From the NCBI RefSeq assembly GCF_025823185.1, contig NZ_JACKVK010000003.1:186001-250000 (forward strand): DNA of 64,000 nt, written 5' to 3'. The notes under the pieces were generated by a model. It was given only the letters and a program-made list of their open reading frames with translations. It searched no databases and was not told where the DNA came from. This document shows, one piece after another, positions 50,589 through 59,902 of the stretch (the first letter of the stretch is position 1; each line of letters begins with the position of its first letter). Origin of the DNA: Mycobacterium yunnanensis. Its GTDB lineage: Bacteria > Actinomycetota > Actinomycetes > Mycobacteriales > Mycobacteriaceae. The position numbers and the translations under genes were made by a program.

Positions 50589-52217
50589 TCATGGCACCAT
50601 CCACGACAAGATGGGCGAGGCTTGTAGCGCCGACAGCGCGCAGAGGACGAGCAGGAAGCCCAGACTCCACAGCACGACCCGGCGGAAGATCTCGCCCTCC
50701 TTGCCGTCGAGTCCCACCGCCGCCGCGGCGATGGCCAGGTTCTGAGGCGAGATCATCTTTCCCAACACGCCACCGGAACTGTTGGAGGCGGCCATCAGCA
50801 CCTCCGAGAGCCCGGCCTGGTTGGCCGCGGTCACCTGCAGGGCACCGAACAAGGAATTCGCCGAGGTGTCCGACCCGGTGACCGCGACACCCAGCCAACC
50901 CAGGATCGGCGAGAGCAGCGCGAATGCCGTTCCCGCCCCGGCCATCCATGTGCCCAGGGTGATGGTCTGGCCGGACACGTTCATCACGAACGCAAGCGCC
51001 AGCACCAGCATCACCGTGACGATCGCCCACCGAAGTTGGTGCAGCGTCGCACCGTAGGCCTTCAGCGCCCTTGGCGCCGAGAGCCGAAGTGCGACCATGG
51101 TCAGCAGTCCTGCGACCAGCATCTGGGTGCCTGGTGTGGTCAGCAGGTTGAGGGTGAACTTCGCCAAGTTCAGCGGATCGCCGTCGGCGTCGACCACGTC
51201 GAGGCCGGGCCAGGCGAAGGAGATCGTCGCGCGGTCCAGCAGCTTCTTGACCGCACTGATCTGGCAGATTACGAAGACGGCGATGATGATGCCGTAGGGC
51301 GCGTAGGCCTTAACCACGTCGGCGCGGGAGTCGTCGACCTCGGCGTCGTCCGGCATCTGGGTAGAGCCCGCTGCGCCGACCCGTGCGGGGACGTCGGCGG
51401 TGCGAGCCGGGCGCCGGATTCGCACCATCGCGACCACGGCGGCCGCCGACACCAAGGCGGCGACCACGTCCGCCAGCGGGACCGAGACGAAGTTCGACGT
51501 GGCGTATTGCGCGGCGGCGAACACCACGCCGCACACCAGCGCCACCGCCCAGGTCTGCCGCAGACCGCGCCGACCGTCCACGATCGCCACCAGAGCCAGC
51601 GGGACGAACAGCGCGAGCAGCGGCGTCTGGCGACCAATCATCGCGCCGAGCGTGTCGACCGGGAGCTCGGTGACCCGGCCGAGGGTGACGATGGGGGTGG
51701 CCATCGCGCCGAAGGCAACCGGCGCGGTGTTTGCGACCAGGGCGAGCACGGCCGCCTTCATCGGCTGAAAACCCAACGCCATCAACATGACCGACGTCAC
51801 CGCGACCGGGGTGCCGAAGCCGGCGAGCGCCTCCATCAACGCCCCGAAGGAGAACGCGATGATGATGGCCTGCACCCGCTGGTCGTCGCTGACGCTCGCG
51901 AACGAGCGCCGCAGCACGTCGAAGTGACCGGTCTCGACCGTCATCTGGTACACCCAGATCGCGTTGATGACGATCCACAGGATGGGGAAGAAGCCGAACG
52001 CCGCGCCCTCGGTGCCGGCGAGGAGTGCCTGACCGACCGGCATGCCGTAGACCACCACGGCAATGGCCAGCGACACCGCCAGTGAGATCAGCGACGCCAC
52101 CCATGCCGTCATCTTCAGAGCGCCCAGCAGCACGAAGAGCAGCAGCAATGGGATGGCCGCCACCACTGCGCTCCAGGCGAGAGAACCGGCGACTGGGTCG
52201 AGAACTTGTTGGTACAC
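50589..52217 (-). CDS. L-lactate permease family transporter (LctP/LldP)
   Basis: 542 residues, about 12-14 membrane helices. Family motifs [52 protein letters not shown] and [17 protein letters not shown] are all present. It imports lactate or glycolate with protons. GTG start with GAGG six bases upstream. First gene of a two-gene operon with the D-lactate dehydrogenase-like flavoprotein. A CRP-type site sits 14 bp before the start. Confidence 0.93.
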   Translation of the reverse strand: MYQQVLDPVAGSLAWSAVVAAIPLLLLFVLLGALKMTAWVASLISLAVSLAIAVVVYGMPVGQALLAGTEGAAFGFFPILWIVINAIWVYQMTVETGHFDVLRRSFASVSDDQRVQAIIIAFSFGALMEALAGFGTPVAVTSVMLMALGFQPMKAAVLALVANTAPVAFGAMATPIVTLGRVTELPVDTLGAMIGRQTPLLALFVPLALVAIVDGRRGLRQTWAVALVCGVVFAAAQYATSNFVSVPLADVVAALVSAAAVVAMVRIRRPARTADVPARVGAAGSTQMPDDAEVDDSRADVVKAYAPYGIIIAVFVICQISAVKKLLDRATISFAWPGLDVVDADGDPLNLAKFTLNLLTTPGTQMLVAGLLTMVALRLSAPRALKAYGATLHQLRWAIVTVMLVLALAFVMNVSGQTITLGTWMAGAGTAFALLSPILGWLGVAVTGSDTSANSLFGALQVTAANQAGLSEVLMAASNSSGGVLGKMISPQNLAIAAAAVGLDGKEGEIFRRVVLWSLGFLLVLCALSALQASPILSWMVP

Positions 52218-52230
52218 GGCGGACCTCGAT

Positions 52231-52246
52231 TGTGGTGTGCGTCACA
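52231..52246. promoter_or_regulatory. CRP-like site upstream of the lactate permease operon
   Basis: TGTGG-N6-TCACA, one mismatch from the mycobacterial cAMP receptor protein consensus TGTGA-N6-TCACA. Located between the permease gene and its promoter region. Confidence 0.45.
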
Positions 52247-52271
52247 TTCGTCCTGTGACTACCCCCATCGA

Positions 52272-53510
52272 TCAGTCGAAAACCGGGGTCTCCGGATCAC
52301 GGTCCAGATGACGCAGGGCGGGCGCGAAGATCGCCGCCACCGCGAGCAGCAGCATGGGCAACGACAACGCCAGGAAGGTCACGTGCAACCCCGCGGTGTC
52401 GGCCAGCGGCCCGGCGACGACCAACCCCAGTGGGCCCGCCGCGTAGGCCAGCGAGCCCATCACGCCGACCACCCGGCCGCGCAGATGTGCCGGCGCTCGG
52501 GTCTGCATGACGTAGTTGTAGATCGGCGCGATGGGGCCGTAGACGAACCCGACGACGGCGCACAACACCAGGATCACCGGCAGCGGCGGCAGGAAGGCGA
52601 TGACCGTCATGGACACCCCGAGCACCAGCAGGGCGACCAGCATGATCGTCCGCCGCTCCGAGTGCCTGGACAGCGCCGCGTAGGCCAGGGCGCCGACCAG
52701 TCCGCCGACGCTCAACGCCACCAACACCCAGCCCAGCTGGGCAGGCTCGTTGCGGTCGGTGAAGTACTTGGGGAACAGCACGCTCTCCATCGGCATGTAC
52801 AGACCGGTGGCGGTGAGGTCGACGATGGCCAGCGTGCGGAGCACGGGCGTGTTCCACACGAACTTCAACCCCTCGACCACGCCGGCCCACACCTGCGGAA
52901 CGTGCTCGCGGTTGGGCACGCCCGCCCCGTCGAGCCGAAGCGCTGCGACCGCCGAGATGGACAGCAGGAAGGTCCCGGCGGTCACCCACATCGCCTCGAC
53001 GCCGCCCAGGGTGGTGATCAACAGGCCGCCGAGGCCGGGGCCGACGATGTAGGCCAGGTTGAACACCGCCTCGTACACCCCGTTGGCACGGTCGAGCGTC
53101 CACCCCGCCTCCCGGGCCGCCTCGGGGAGCATCGTCTCGCGGGCCGTCATTCCCGCCGGGTCGAACAACGCGCCGAGGGCTGCCAACGCGGCGAGCACCG
53201 CCACGTTCACCGCGCCGGCGCCGAAGGTCAGCGCGATCAGCGGCACCGCGGCGACCGAGACGGCGGACAACGCGTCGGAGATCATCGACACCCGCCGACG
53301 GCCCAGGTAGTCGACCGCGGCCCCTGCCATCAGGGTCGCCGCCAACAACGGCAACGTGCCCGCCATGGCGACGATCGACGCGTCGACCGCAGAACCGTTG
53401 CGCTGCAACACCAGCCAGGGAAACGCCACCAGGGAGATGCCGTTGCCTGCCCCTGCGGTCAGCGCGGCGAAGAAGATCAGGAACAGGGGGCGTCGGTTGG
53501 TGGTGATCAT
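52272..53510 (-). CDS. tap: MFS multidrug efflux pump, Tap-like (Rv1258c homologue)
   Basis: 412 residues from ATG 53510 (419 in H37Rv). Twelve helices; MFS motif A variant [20 protein letters not shown] after helix 2, [20 protein letters not shown] loop between halves, and [20 protein letters not shown] in the second half, all typical of the Tap/MFS_3 class. Tap exports tetracycline and aminoglycosides and is induced by WhiB7 in M. tuberculosis; I see no AT-rich WhiB7 box here. TACATT at 53526-53531 is a plausible -10. Longer upstream frames are not supported. Confidence 0.9.
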   Translation of the reverse strand: MITTNRRPLFLIFFAALTAGAGNGISLVAFPWLVLQRNGSAVDASIVAMAGTLPLLAATLMAGAAVDYLGRRRVSMISDALSAVSVAAVPLIALTFGAGAVNVAVLAALAALGALFDPAGMTARETMLPEAAREAGWTLDRANGVYEAVFNLAYIVGPGLGGLLITTLGGVEAMWVTAGTFLLSISAVAALRLDGAGVPNREHVPQVWAGVVEGLKFVWNTPVLRTLAIVDLTATGLYMPMESVLFPKYFTDRNEPAQLGWVLVALSVGGLVGALAYAALSRHSERRTIMLVALLVLGVSMTVIAFLPPLPVILVLCAVVGFVYGPIAPIYNYVMQTRAPAHLRGRVVGVMGSLAYAAGPLGLVVAGPLADTAGLHVTFLALSLPMLLLAVAAIFAPALRHLDRDPETPVFD

Positions 53511-53533
53511 GGTGCGTCGCGGCTGAATGTAAC

Positions 53534-53549
53534 AGCGGGTCCGCCCGCT
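53534..53549. promoter_or_regulatory. Inverted repeat in the tap promoter
   Basis: AGCGGG (53534-53539) and CCCGCT (53544-53549) with a 4-bp spacer lie just upstream of the candidate -10, a position where a repressor could bind. Confidence 0.3.
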
Positions 53550-53585
53550 CGGCCAACACCTTCCCGCCGCGGGCACAGTGGGGGA

Positions 53586-54416
53586 ATGACGCTCGAGCAT
53601 CCGCGAACCGGCGAGCCCTTCGACTCACCGGTGTCCCCCGGGACCGGTTGGCCCGGTGATCCGGCGGGCCCCGACACCGTGGTGGCCACGACGGCGGCGA
53701 AGGTCCGTCGACTGGCCGCCAGGGCCCGCGAGGTCGCCGAGCTCGACGCCGAGGTCAGCGTGTGCCGGGCCTGCCCGCGGCTGGTCGCCTGGCGGGAGAA
53801 GGTGGCCGTCGAGAAGCGCCGGTCGTTCGCCGGCGAGCCGTACTGGGGGCGGCCGGTCCCCAGTCTGGGTGCCGCCGCGCCGAGCATCCTGGTGGTGGGG
53901 CTGGCGCCGGCGGCCAACGGCGCCAACCGAACCGGCCGGGTGTTCACCGGTGACCGCAGCGGCGACGTGCTGTTCGCCGCCCTGCACCGCGCCGGCCTTG
54001 CCAGCTCACCACTGAGCGTCGACGCCGCCGACGGTCTCGTGCTGGTGGGCACCCGCATCGTCGCGCCCGTGCGCTGCGCGCCGCCGGACAACGCGCCCAC
54101 GCCGCAGGAGCGGGAGACGTGCGCACCGTGGTTGGCCGCCGAATGGCAGCTGGTGCGGCCCAGCGTGCGCGCGATCGTGGCGCTCGGCGGGTTCGCGTGG
54201 AAGGTCGCGCTGGACATGGTGCGGGCCGGCGGTGGGACGGTCCCGCGCCCGCAACCCAAATTCGGTCACCTCGTGCTCGCGCCGCTCGCTTCGGGCGTGG
54301 GGGAGGTGTCGCTGATCGGCTGCTTTCACCCCAGTCAGCAGAACACCTTCACCGGCCGCCTCACCCCGGCCATGCTGGACGACGTGTTCAGCACCGCCGT
54401 GGCGATCGCGAATTAG
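53586..54416 (+). CDS. udgB: Type-5 uracil-DNA glycosylase UdgB
   Basis: 276 residues from ATG 53586. Four Cys (60, 63, 164, 179) in [20 protein letters not shown] and RETCAPWL form the family 4Fe-4S cluster. Motif 1 [13 protein letters not shown] (105-117) lacks the acidic or Asn catalytic residue of other families, which is diagnostic of family 5, and motif 3 is [12 protein letters not shown]. It removes uracil, hypoxanthine and other deaminated bases from DNA. Rv1259 homologue, divergent from tap as in H37Rv. Confidence 0.95.
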   Translation: MTLEHPRTGEPFDSPVSPGTGWPGDPAGPDTVVATTAAKVRRLAARAREVAELDAEVSVCRACPRLVAWREKVAVEKRRSFAGEPYWGRPVPSLGAAAPSILVVGLAPAANGANRTGRVFTGDRSGDVLFAALHRAGLASSPLSVDAADGLVLVGTRIVAPVRCAPPDNAPTPQERETCAPWLAAEWQLVRPSVRAIVALGGFAWKVALDMVRAGGGTVPRPQPKFGHLVLAPLASGVGEVSLIGCFHPSQQNTFTGRLTPAMLDDVFSTAVAIAN

Positions 54417-54459
54417 TCCAACGGGGAACGATCCCGGCGGCCCGTCGGTTGAATGAAGC

Positions 54460-55512
54460 GTGCGACTTTCGGTACTAGATCTCGTCCCGGTCCGTAGCGA
54501 CCAGACCACCTCCGATGCGCTCGCGGCGACGGTGCACCTCGCCCAGACCGCCGACGAGCTGGGCTACACCCGATACTGGGTGGCCGAGCATCACAACATG
54601 CCCGCCGTCGCGGCGACCAGCCCGCCGGTGGTGCTGGCCTACTTGGCCGGTCAGACCCGGCAGGTGCGGCTCGGCTCCGGCGGGGTGATGTTGCCCAATC
54701 ACGCTCCGCTGGCTGTCGCCGAGCAGTTCGCGCTGCTGGAGGCCGCGGCTCCCGGACGTGTCGACCTGGGCATCGGACGGGCGCCCGGCTCGGACCCCGT
54801 GACGTCGATGGCCCTTCGCGGTGCCGCCGGCAGGGACGATTCCGACATCGAGAACTTTCCGCAGTACCTCGACGACGTGGCCGCGTTGATGGGCACCACC
54901 GGTGTTAGGGTCGCGGTGCGCAGCAGGGGTCTGCTCGACCAGAACTACGTCCTGAAGGCCACGCCGGCGGCCAAGAGCGAGCCGCGACTTTGGCTACTCG
55001 GATCCTCGCTGTACTCCGCGCACCTCGCGGCCGCCAAGGGTCTGCCGTACGTCTTCGCCCACCACTTCTCCGGGCAGGGCACCGAGGAGGCGCTCGCCAC
55101 CTATCGCTCGGAGTTCCGGCCCAGTGATCTGCTTGCCGAGCCCACGACGTTCATGACGGTCAACGCTTCGGTCGCGGGAACCCGGGAGGAGGCGCTGGAT
55201 CTGATGCTGCCCAACCAGCACATGATGGCGTTCCTACGGACCGGTCAACCGTTGCGCGCCCTGGACCTCGTCGAGGACGCCAAGCGCGTCGAGCTCAGTT
55301 TCCAGCAGGAGGCGATCGTCGACGCGGGCCTGGAGCGCGCCATCGTCGGGTCGCCCACCGAGGCGGCCGACCAGGTGCGCGAGCTGGCCACCCACTTCGG
55401 CGTCGACGAGGTAATGGTCAACCCCGTCGGGTCGGCGTTCCGCGGCGTCGACCCCCGGCTCGCGCCCGCGCGCGACCAGACGTTGGAACTGCTCGCCAAG
55501 GAGCTGTTCTAG
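54460..55512 (+). CDS. LLM class flavin-dependent oxidoreductase (MsnO8-like)
   Basis: 350 residues, GTG start. Luciferase-like (beta/alpha)8 fold: MRLSVLDLVPVRSDQTTSDAL at the N-terminus, YTRYWVAEHHNMPAVAATSPPVVLAYLA, VRLGSGGVMLPNHAPLAVAEQFALLEA and ELATHFGVDEVMVNPV at the end. The early LDLVP and WVAEHHN motifs mark the MsnO8/YhbW-like group. Flavin (FMN or F420) and substrate unknown. 43 bp after udgB. Confidence 0.9.
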   Translation: MRLSVLDLVPVRSDQTTSDALAATVHLAQTADELGYTRYWVAEHHNMPAVAATSPPVVLAYLAGQTRQVRLGSGGVMLPNHAPLAVAEQFALLEAAAPGRVDLGIGRAPGSDPVTSMALRGAAGRDDSDIENFPQYLDDVAALMGTTGVRVAVRSRGLLDQNYVLKATPAAKSEPRLWLLGSSLYSAHLAAAKGLPYVFAHHFSGQGTEEALATYRSEFRPSDLLAEPTTFMTVNASVAGTREEALDLMLPNQHMMAFLRTGQPLRALDLVEDAKRVELSFQQEAIVDAGLERAIVGSPTEAADQVRELATHFGVDEVMVNPVGSAFRGVDPRLAPARDQTLELLAKELF

Positions 55513-55535
55513 GTCTGGGGTGCGACGGCGGGCCG

Positions 55536-55985
55536 TCAGTTTGGATTCAGCGCGATGATGGGAATTGGTCGCGTCGTGCGCTTCTGATACCCGTCGTACC
55601 GGTGAGAATTGTTCTCGTTGACCAACTTCCACAACCGGGCGTAGTCGGCATCGTCGGGTCCGATGATGCGCGCGGTCGCGGGCATCCTCTTGGGCCCGAC
55701 GTTGATCTCCACCGTCGGGTTGGCCTTGAGGTTGAAGTACCAACCGGGGGCCTTGGGGTCTCCGCCCTTGGACGCGACGACGTGGTAGGACCCGCCGTCG
55801 AGCAGATAGCTCAGCGCGTTGGTGCGCGCGATACCGGTCTTCGCGCCGACGGTGTGCAGCAGGAGAATGGGCGCTTGCCCGGGGATCTTGTGCCCTACCC
55901 AGCCGTTGGTCTTGCGGTAGATCGCGTCGTGGACCTTGAGAAGCGGAATGCCGAGGTAGCGCTCCCAGACGGGAATGGTGCTCAT
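55536..55985 (-). CDS. Deazaflavin (F420)-dependent nitroreductase family protein (Rv1261c homologue)
   Basis: 149 residues. DUF385/Ddn-type split-barrel: WVGHKIPGQAPILLLHTVGAKTGIARTNALSYL, then GSYHVVASKGGDPKAPGWYFNLKANPTVEI, both family hallmarks. Such proteins use F420H2 to reduce quinones or nitro compounds. An 11-bp palindrome GACAGTCTGTC at 55990-56000 lies in its leader. Confidence 0.92.
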   Translation of the reverse strand: MSTIPVWERYLGIPLLKVHDAIYRKTNGWVGHKIPGQAPILLLHTVGAKTGIARTNALSYLLDGGSYHVVASKGGDPKAPGWYFNLKANPTVEINVGPKRMPATARIIGPDDADYARLWKLVNENNSHRYDGYQKRTTRPIPIIALNPN

Positions 55986-56095
55986 GGGCGACAGTCTGTC
56001 ATTCGGCGGTCTCGTGGCGGCGCAGCCACGGCTTTTGGTGTGGATGTGTAGCGGGTGACATTGTCGAGCGCCGCGGCGTCGCGCATCGTGGAGCC

Positions 56096-57055
56096 ATGAC
56101 GACTGGCCCGATCGACATTCACGCGCACTGGCTCCCCGAGGAGTTGTTCGGACTGCCGCCCGGGTCGCCGGTGCCTCCGATGCACGGTCGCGACGGTCAG
56201 CTGTACCTCGGCGAGTTGCCGCTGTACTTCGAGACCGAGGCGATGACCGATCCGCACCGGGTGCTCGCCGACACCGACGCGGCCGGCCTGGGCACCAGGG
56301 TGCTCTCGGCCCCGCCGTTCGCCTTTCCCGTCGCCGCCGCCGAAGGGGTCGCCGACTACGTCGACGACTTCAACGAGGCGCTGACCAAGGTGTGCCGCGA
56401 CAGTGGCGACCGGCTTCTCGGGCTGGGCCTGGTGTCGTTGCACGACCCGGACGCCGCGCGCACTCAGATGGACCAGATCGCCGCGACCGACGTGGTCCGC
56501 GGCATCGCAGTGCCGCCGCTGCTGGGGTCGACGTCGTTCGACGTCGACCCGATGCGGGAACTGCTGAGGGCCGCCGCCGAGCGCGACCTCGCCGTGCTCG
56601 TGCATCCGATGCAGCTGCCGCGGCCGGAACTGTCGTCCTACTACCTGGTCAACCTGATCGGCAATCCCGTCGAAACCACCACCGCTGCAGCCTCCTTGGT
56701 GCTCGGTGGCGTGCTGGAGGAGCTGCCGAACCTGCGGATCTGCATGCTGCACGGCGGTGGGTGTGCGCCAGCGCTGGTGGGACGGTGGCAGCATGGCTGG
56801 GAGAAGCGCGCGGACGTGCGCACCGCGGAAACCCGTTCTCCCCGTGAGGGGTTCGCGGGCCTGTGGTTCGACACCTTGACGCACGACGCGGCGACGTTGG
56901 AGTTGTTGCGCGCGCAGGCCGATCCATCGCACCTGATGTGTGGCAGTGACTACCCGTTCGACATGGGGGTGGCCCGCCCGCAGGACCTGCCGAACGGCGT
57001 AGGCATCGACGACGCCACGCTCGAACGCAACGCGCGGCGCTTCCTCGCTCTCTAG
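56096..57055 (+). CDS. Amidohydrolase 2 (ACMSD-like) family protein
   Basis: 319 residues. Metal ligands: His9 and His11 in DIHAHWLP, His in VLVHPMQL, His in CMLHGGG and Asp in MCGSDYPFDMG, the ACMSD/decarboxylase-type arrangement, followed by ERNARRFL, the family C-terminal motif. Enzymes of this family perform Zn-dependent decarboxylation or hydrolysis of aromatic acids. GAG-type ribosome-binding site close to the ATG. Substrate unknown; no pathway partners adjacent. Confidence 0.9.
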   Translation: MTTGPIDIHAHWLPEELFGLPPGSPVPPMHGRDGQLYLGELPLYFETEAMTDPHRVLADTDAAGLGTRVLSAPPFAFPVAAAEGVADYVDDFNEALTKVCRDSGDRLLGLGLVSLHDPDAARTQMDQIAATDVVRGIAVPPLLGSTSFDVDPMRELLRAAAERDLAVLVHPMQLPRPELSSYYLVNLIGNPVETTTAAASLVLGGVLEELPNLRICMLHGGGCAPALVGRWQHGWEKRADVRTAETRSPREGFAGLWFDTLTHDAATLELLRAQADPSHLMCGSDYPFDMGVARPQDLPNGVGIDDATLERNARRFLAL

Positions 57056-57064
57056 CTCTGGTCT

Positions 57065-57490
57065 CTAGGCGTCGAGGGCGGCCAAGGCGTCGCGCAGGAT
57101 GGCGCCCGACGCCTCGCGGTCGGGGTCGCGGCGGACCACCAACCCCTTGGCGAAGGACAGCTTGTCCCCGGTCTTGCGGGGCGCGACGTGCAGGTGGATG
57201 TGGAAGACGGTCTGAAAGGCCGCCTTCCCGTCGTTGAGGACGACGTTGTTGCCGTCGGCGTGCAGTTCCGAGGCCCGCGCGGCCTTGGCGATCCGCTGCC
57301 CGATGCGCATCATCGCGGCCACTGTCTCGGGTGGGGTGTCCGTCAGGTCCACGGTGTGCGCCTTGGGGATGACGAGCACGTGACCGCGCACGATGGGCCG
57401 AATGTCGAGGATGGCGAGGTAGTCGTCATCCTCGTAGACGCGGATGGCCGGCGCGTCACCGGCGACGATGGCACAGAACACGCAGGACAT
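57065..57490 (-). CDS. HIT family protein (Rv1262c homologue)
   Basis: 141 residues. Zn-binding CVFC at 3-6, LDIRPIVRGHVLVIPKAHTVDL, and the catalytic HIHLHVAPRK at about 98-107. Hint-branch nucleotide hydrolases act on AMP-derivatives. Leaderless: TACGGT lies six bases before the ATG on the minus strand. Confidence 0.95.
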   Translation of the reverse strand: MSCVFCAIVAGDAPAIRVYEDDDYLAILDIRPIVRGHVLVIPKAHTVDLTDTPPETVAAMMRIGQRIAKAARASELHADGNNVVLNDGKAAFQTVFHIHLHVAPRKTGDKLSFAKGLVVRRDPDREASGAILRDALAALDA

Positions 57491-57496
57491 GGGGCC

Positions 57497-57502
57497 ACCG
57501 TA
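57497..57502 (-). promoter_or_regulatory. -10 element (TACGGT), leaderless start of the HIT gene
   Basis: Followed by six bases and ATG 57490. Confidence 0.4.
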
Positions 57503-57513
57503 GTGGCCGTTCC

Positions 57514-58407
57514 TCAGGCCTCCGTGTACGCGGGTCGGGTGCGGTCGTCCCGCACGCGGTCAGGGGCCGGCTCGCCGCGACGGTCGAGCGCCGCGCACAC
57601 GTCGTCGGGGATCGGTGCACGGTCGACCGCGCGGGCGAAGTCGCGAATCGAGGAGCCGGCACAGCGGCCGTCGACGTTGCGCGCGCCGAGGCCCGCTCGG
57701 ATGTCACCGACGTCGACGCTGTCGAACTCGACGGCGAACCGGGTCCGGTCGCACTCGGTCGGGGCGTCGGAGCGCAGATGCTGACCGGAGAACTGCAGAA
57801 CGCCGCCGGCGGAGGTGACGAACGTGGTGGCCGAGAACGGGTCGACGGGTTCGGTAGGACCGGGACGAGGTCGCCCGGCGCGTCGTGGATCGTGGTGGTC
57901 GTAGCTCGCCGAGTCGTTCGCGATCGCCCGGCTGAAGTAGCTCGGATACAGCGTCATCGCGTCGTCGGGGTCGACGTCGAACACCGGCACCCAGTGGTCG
58001 AGTTGCGCCGGAGGAGCCGAGCACCACGTGTCGCGGCACGGACGCCATGCGTCGGCGCCGGAGACGTTGCCCGTGGACGCGCTCAGGCGCGGCGGGCCGA
58101 CGTAGGTGGTCTCGGGGTCGGCGCCGCGCTCGAGGAGGAGGTCCCCGATGATGCGCGTCGTCTCGGGGTGATGGGCGAACCGCCAAGTCAGTGTGGCGAG
58201 AATGGCGTCGTGCTCGGCGGCAGGCAGGTCGAACTGGGCGAGTTCGGGATCCCGGCCGCCAAAGGCGTCGCCGATCAGCTTCCTGGCGAACATGACGAGC
58301 GCCGTCGACGCGGGCGAAGGGCACGTGACGTTGACGGCGCCGCCGTGTACGAGGGCGCGCCGAAGGGGGCCGTTCACCGGCTGGTCGACGAGCACTGCGA
58401 TCGACAT
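57514..58407 (-). CDS. Hypothetical protein, possibly 2OG-Fe(II) dioxygenase-like
   Basis: 297 residues, GGAGG upstream of the ATG. The arrangement TWCSAPPAQLDHWVPVFDVD, then AMTLYPSYFSRAIANDSASYD and late FSGQHLRSDAPTECDRTRFAVEFDSV resembles cupin-fold proteins related to phytanoyl-CoA/2OG dioxygenases, in which HWxPV and a late His lie near the iron site. I could not identify a complete HxD...H triad, so activity is uncertain. Stands alone between the HIT gene and the glycosylase. Confidence 0.6.
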   Translation of the reverse strand: MSIAVLVDQPVNGPLRRALVHGGAVNVTCPSPASTALVMFARKLIGDAFGGRDPELAQFDLPAAEHDAILATLTWRFAHHPETTRIIGDLLLERGADPETTYVGPPRLSASTGNVSGADAWRPCRDTWCSAPPAQLDHWVPVFDVDPDDAMTLYPSYFSRAIANDSASYDHHDPRRAGRPRPGPTEPVDPFSATTFVTSAGGVLQFSGQHLRSDAPTECDRTRFAVEFDSVDVGDIRAGLGARNVDGRCAGSSIRDFARAVDRAPIPDDVCAALDRRGEPAPDRVRDDRTRPAYTEA

Positions 58408-58441
58408 TGACCCGCTACCTCCACCCCACGACCCGAGGTTA

Positions 58442-58460
58442 GCTGCGGGTTAACCGCAGC
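58442..58460. other. Hairpin in the leader of the 57514-58407 gene
   Basis: GCTGCGG (58442-58448) pairs with CCGCAGC (58454-58460) around GTTAA. TATAGT-like sequence at 58489-58494 on the minus strand could be the -10, putting the hairpin in the 5' leader, or it may end transcription of the upstream glycosylase gene. Confidence 0.35.
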
Positions 58461-58533
58461 CGACGTATTGACGCGTGGTAGGGCGACTATACCGCTGTCA
58501 CTGTTTGCGCAGTCGCGGCAATGCGGGCGAAAT

Positions 58534-59016
58534 CTAGACCACCGCGCGCCATTGCGCGGCCTTCTCGACCAGCGACATGGGCAGCGCACCGCTGCTCGAC
58601 GGCAGCCGGACGGCCTCGATCCCGGTGTGCACCCGTGCGGCGTACAGAGTGGCGGCGGTCGACCCGTTGGCGAAGATGCGCTCGATGCCAGGGTGCCGTG
58701 ACAGCAGCGGCGCGAAATCGTTGATCACCACCGACGCCTGATCGATCTTGGCGTCCATGCTGCCCACGCGGCGACAACTGTGGATGACGTCCCACAGCGC
58801 CACGCCGTGACCCGTGAGCGCCTCGATCCGCTGGTCGTAGGGCATGTCCACGTCGATGTCGAAGACGGCGCCCATTAGTTGCCAGAACTGGTTGCGCCGG
58901 TTGGCGTAGTACTCGCCGACGGCCAGCGACCGTTCACTGGGAAAGGAGCCAAGGACGAGCACACGGGTGCCGTCGGCGACGACGGGCGACAGGCCTTCTC
59001 GCAACGGTTCGGTCAT
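58534..59016 (-). CDS. DNA-deoxyinosine glycosylase (UDG superfamily)
   Basis: 160 residues. Motif LVLGSFPSERSLAVGEYYANRRNQFW matches family-6-type hypoxanthine-DNA glycosylases, with a later LWDVIHSCRRVGSMDAKI and a C-terminal LPSSSGAL loop that replaces the usual HPS. It would excise hypoxanthine (deaminated adenine). With udgB at 53.6 kb it makes two deaminated-base repair enzymes within 5 kb. Confidence 0.88.
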   Translation of the reverse strand: MTEPLREGLSPVVADGTRVLVLGSFPSERSLAVGEYYANRRNQFWQLMGAVFDIDVDMPYDQRIEALTGHGVALWDVIHSCRRVGSMDAKIDQASVVINDFAPLLSRHPGIERIFANGSTAATLYAARVHTGIEAVRLPSSSGALPMSLVEKAAQWRAVV

Positions 59017-59055
59017 CGTCGTCGATCTTCGCAGAGCCGGGCGACGGGTCCTGGA

Positions 59056-59811
59056 TCAGCCGTCGTCGCGGCGCCCGAGCGTGGTCACCGGTGTGGCGCC
59101 GGGGCGGGTCCACTGCGGCACCGGCCGGCTGGTCGGGCCCCAGGTCGGGTTGCCCTCGGAGTCGGTGCACCAGTACCAGCACGAGTGCCGCCCTGCGGGC
59201 CAGCCGTCGGGAACGTCCTCCCATTCCTCACTTCGGCCGTAGGGAGTCATGTCCAGCAGGCCCATCGAGGCGTTGACTCGTTCGTTGCCTCGGGCGGTCG
59301 TCGAGTACGTGAGGAACGTGCGGTTGCCGAATCGCAGGTATGCCGTGAGATGACCCATCGGTCCACCTGCTGGGCCGTCGAGACCGCGGCAGGAGTACCA
59401 GGGTTCGCGGTAGCCCATGAAGTCGACGTAGGGCGCCACCTCGTCCCACGCGCCCTCGGTCAGCACGGCGTAGGAGACGCCTCTGACGTCGAGGTACGCG
59501 GCATCGTCGAGATGCCAGGCGGTGGTGGTGCAGCCGCCGCACTGCCCCTGATGCGGGGCGCCGTCGTGCCACATGTGCTTGTAGACGACGAGTTCGTCGC
59601 GACCGTCGAACAATTCGACGAAGGGGACGGGCCCACGGGGGCCGACGACGGGGACAGTGCCGTCGAACTCCACCATCGGGAGTCGACGACGGGCGGCGGC
59701 GATCGCGTCTCCCTCGCGGGTGTGGGCCTTCTCGCGGATCAGCAGCTCGTCGCGGGCGGCTTGCCACGTCGCGGCGTCGACGATGGGTGGGCGGCCGGTT
59801 GGCGTGGTCAT
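59056..59811 (-). CDS. DUF899 (thioredoxin-like) family protein
   Basis: 251 residues; AGGGAAC before the ATG. N-terminal VDAATWQAARDELLIREKAHTREGDAIAAARRRLPMVEF is the DUF899 signature, then a thioredoxin-like fold with DELVVYKHMW and a CGGCTTTAWHLDD Cys pair (CxxC) and GNRTFLTYSTTARGNERVN. It may act as a peroxidase or reductase-like protein; function not established. Confidence 0.92.
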   Translation of the reverse strand: MTTPTGRPPIVDAATWQAARDELLIREKAHTREGDAIAAARRRLPMVEFDGTVPVVGPRGPVPFVELFDGRDELVVYKHMWHDGAPHQGQCGGCTTTAWHLDDAAYLDVRGVSYAVLTEGAWDEVAPYVDFMGYREPWYSCRGLDGPAGGPMGHLTAYLRFGNRTFLTYSTTARGNERVNASMGLLDMTPYGRSEEWEDVPDGWPAGRHSCWYWCTDSEGNPTWGPTSRPVPQWTRPGATPVTTLGRRDDG

Positions 59812-59890
59812 GACAGTTCCCTTCGAGCGTGGTTCGACGGTGTAGACGATCGGTGGGCCCGGAACTCATCGCAGTCGAGAACCCGTCGGA

Positions 59891-59896
59891 TACCTT
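59891..59896 (+). promoter_or_regulatory. -10 element (TACCTT), leaderless start of the Rv1264-type cyclase
   Basis: Six bases separate it from GTG 59903; no ribosome-binding site. Confidence 0.45.
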
Positions 59897-59902
59897 GAGC
59901 CC

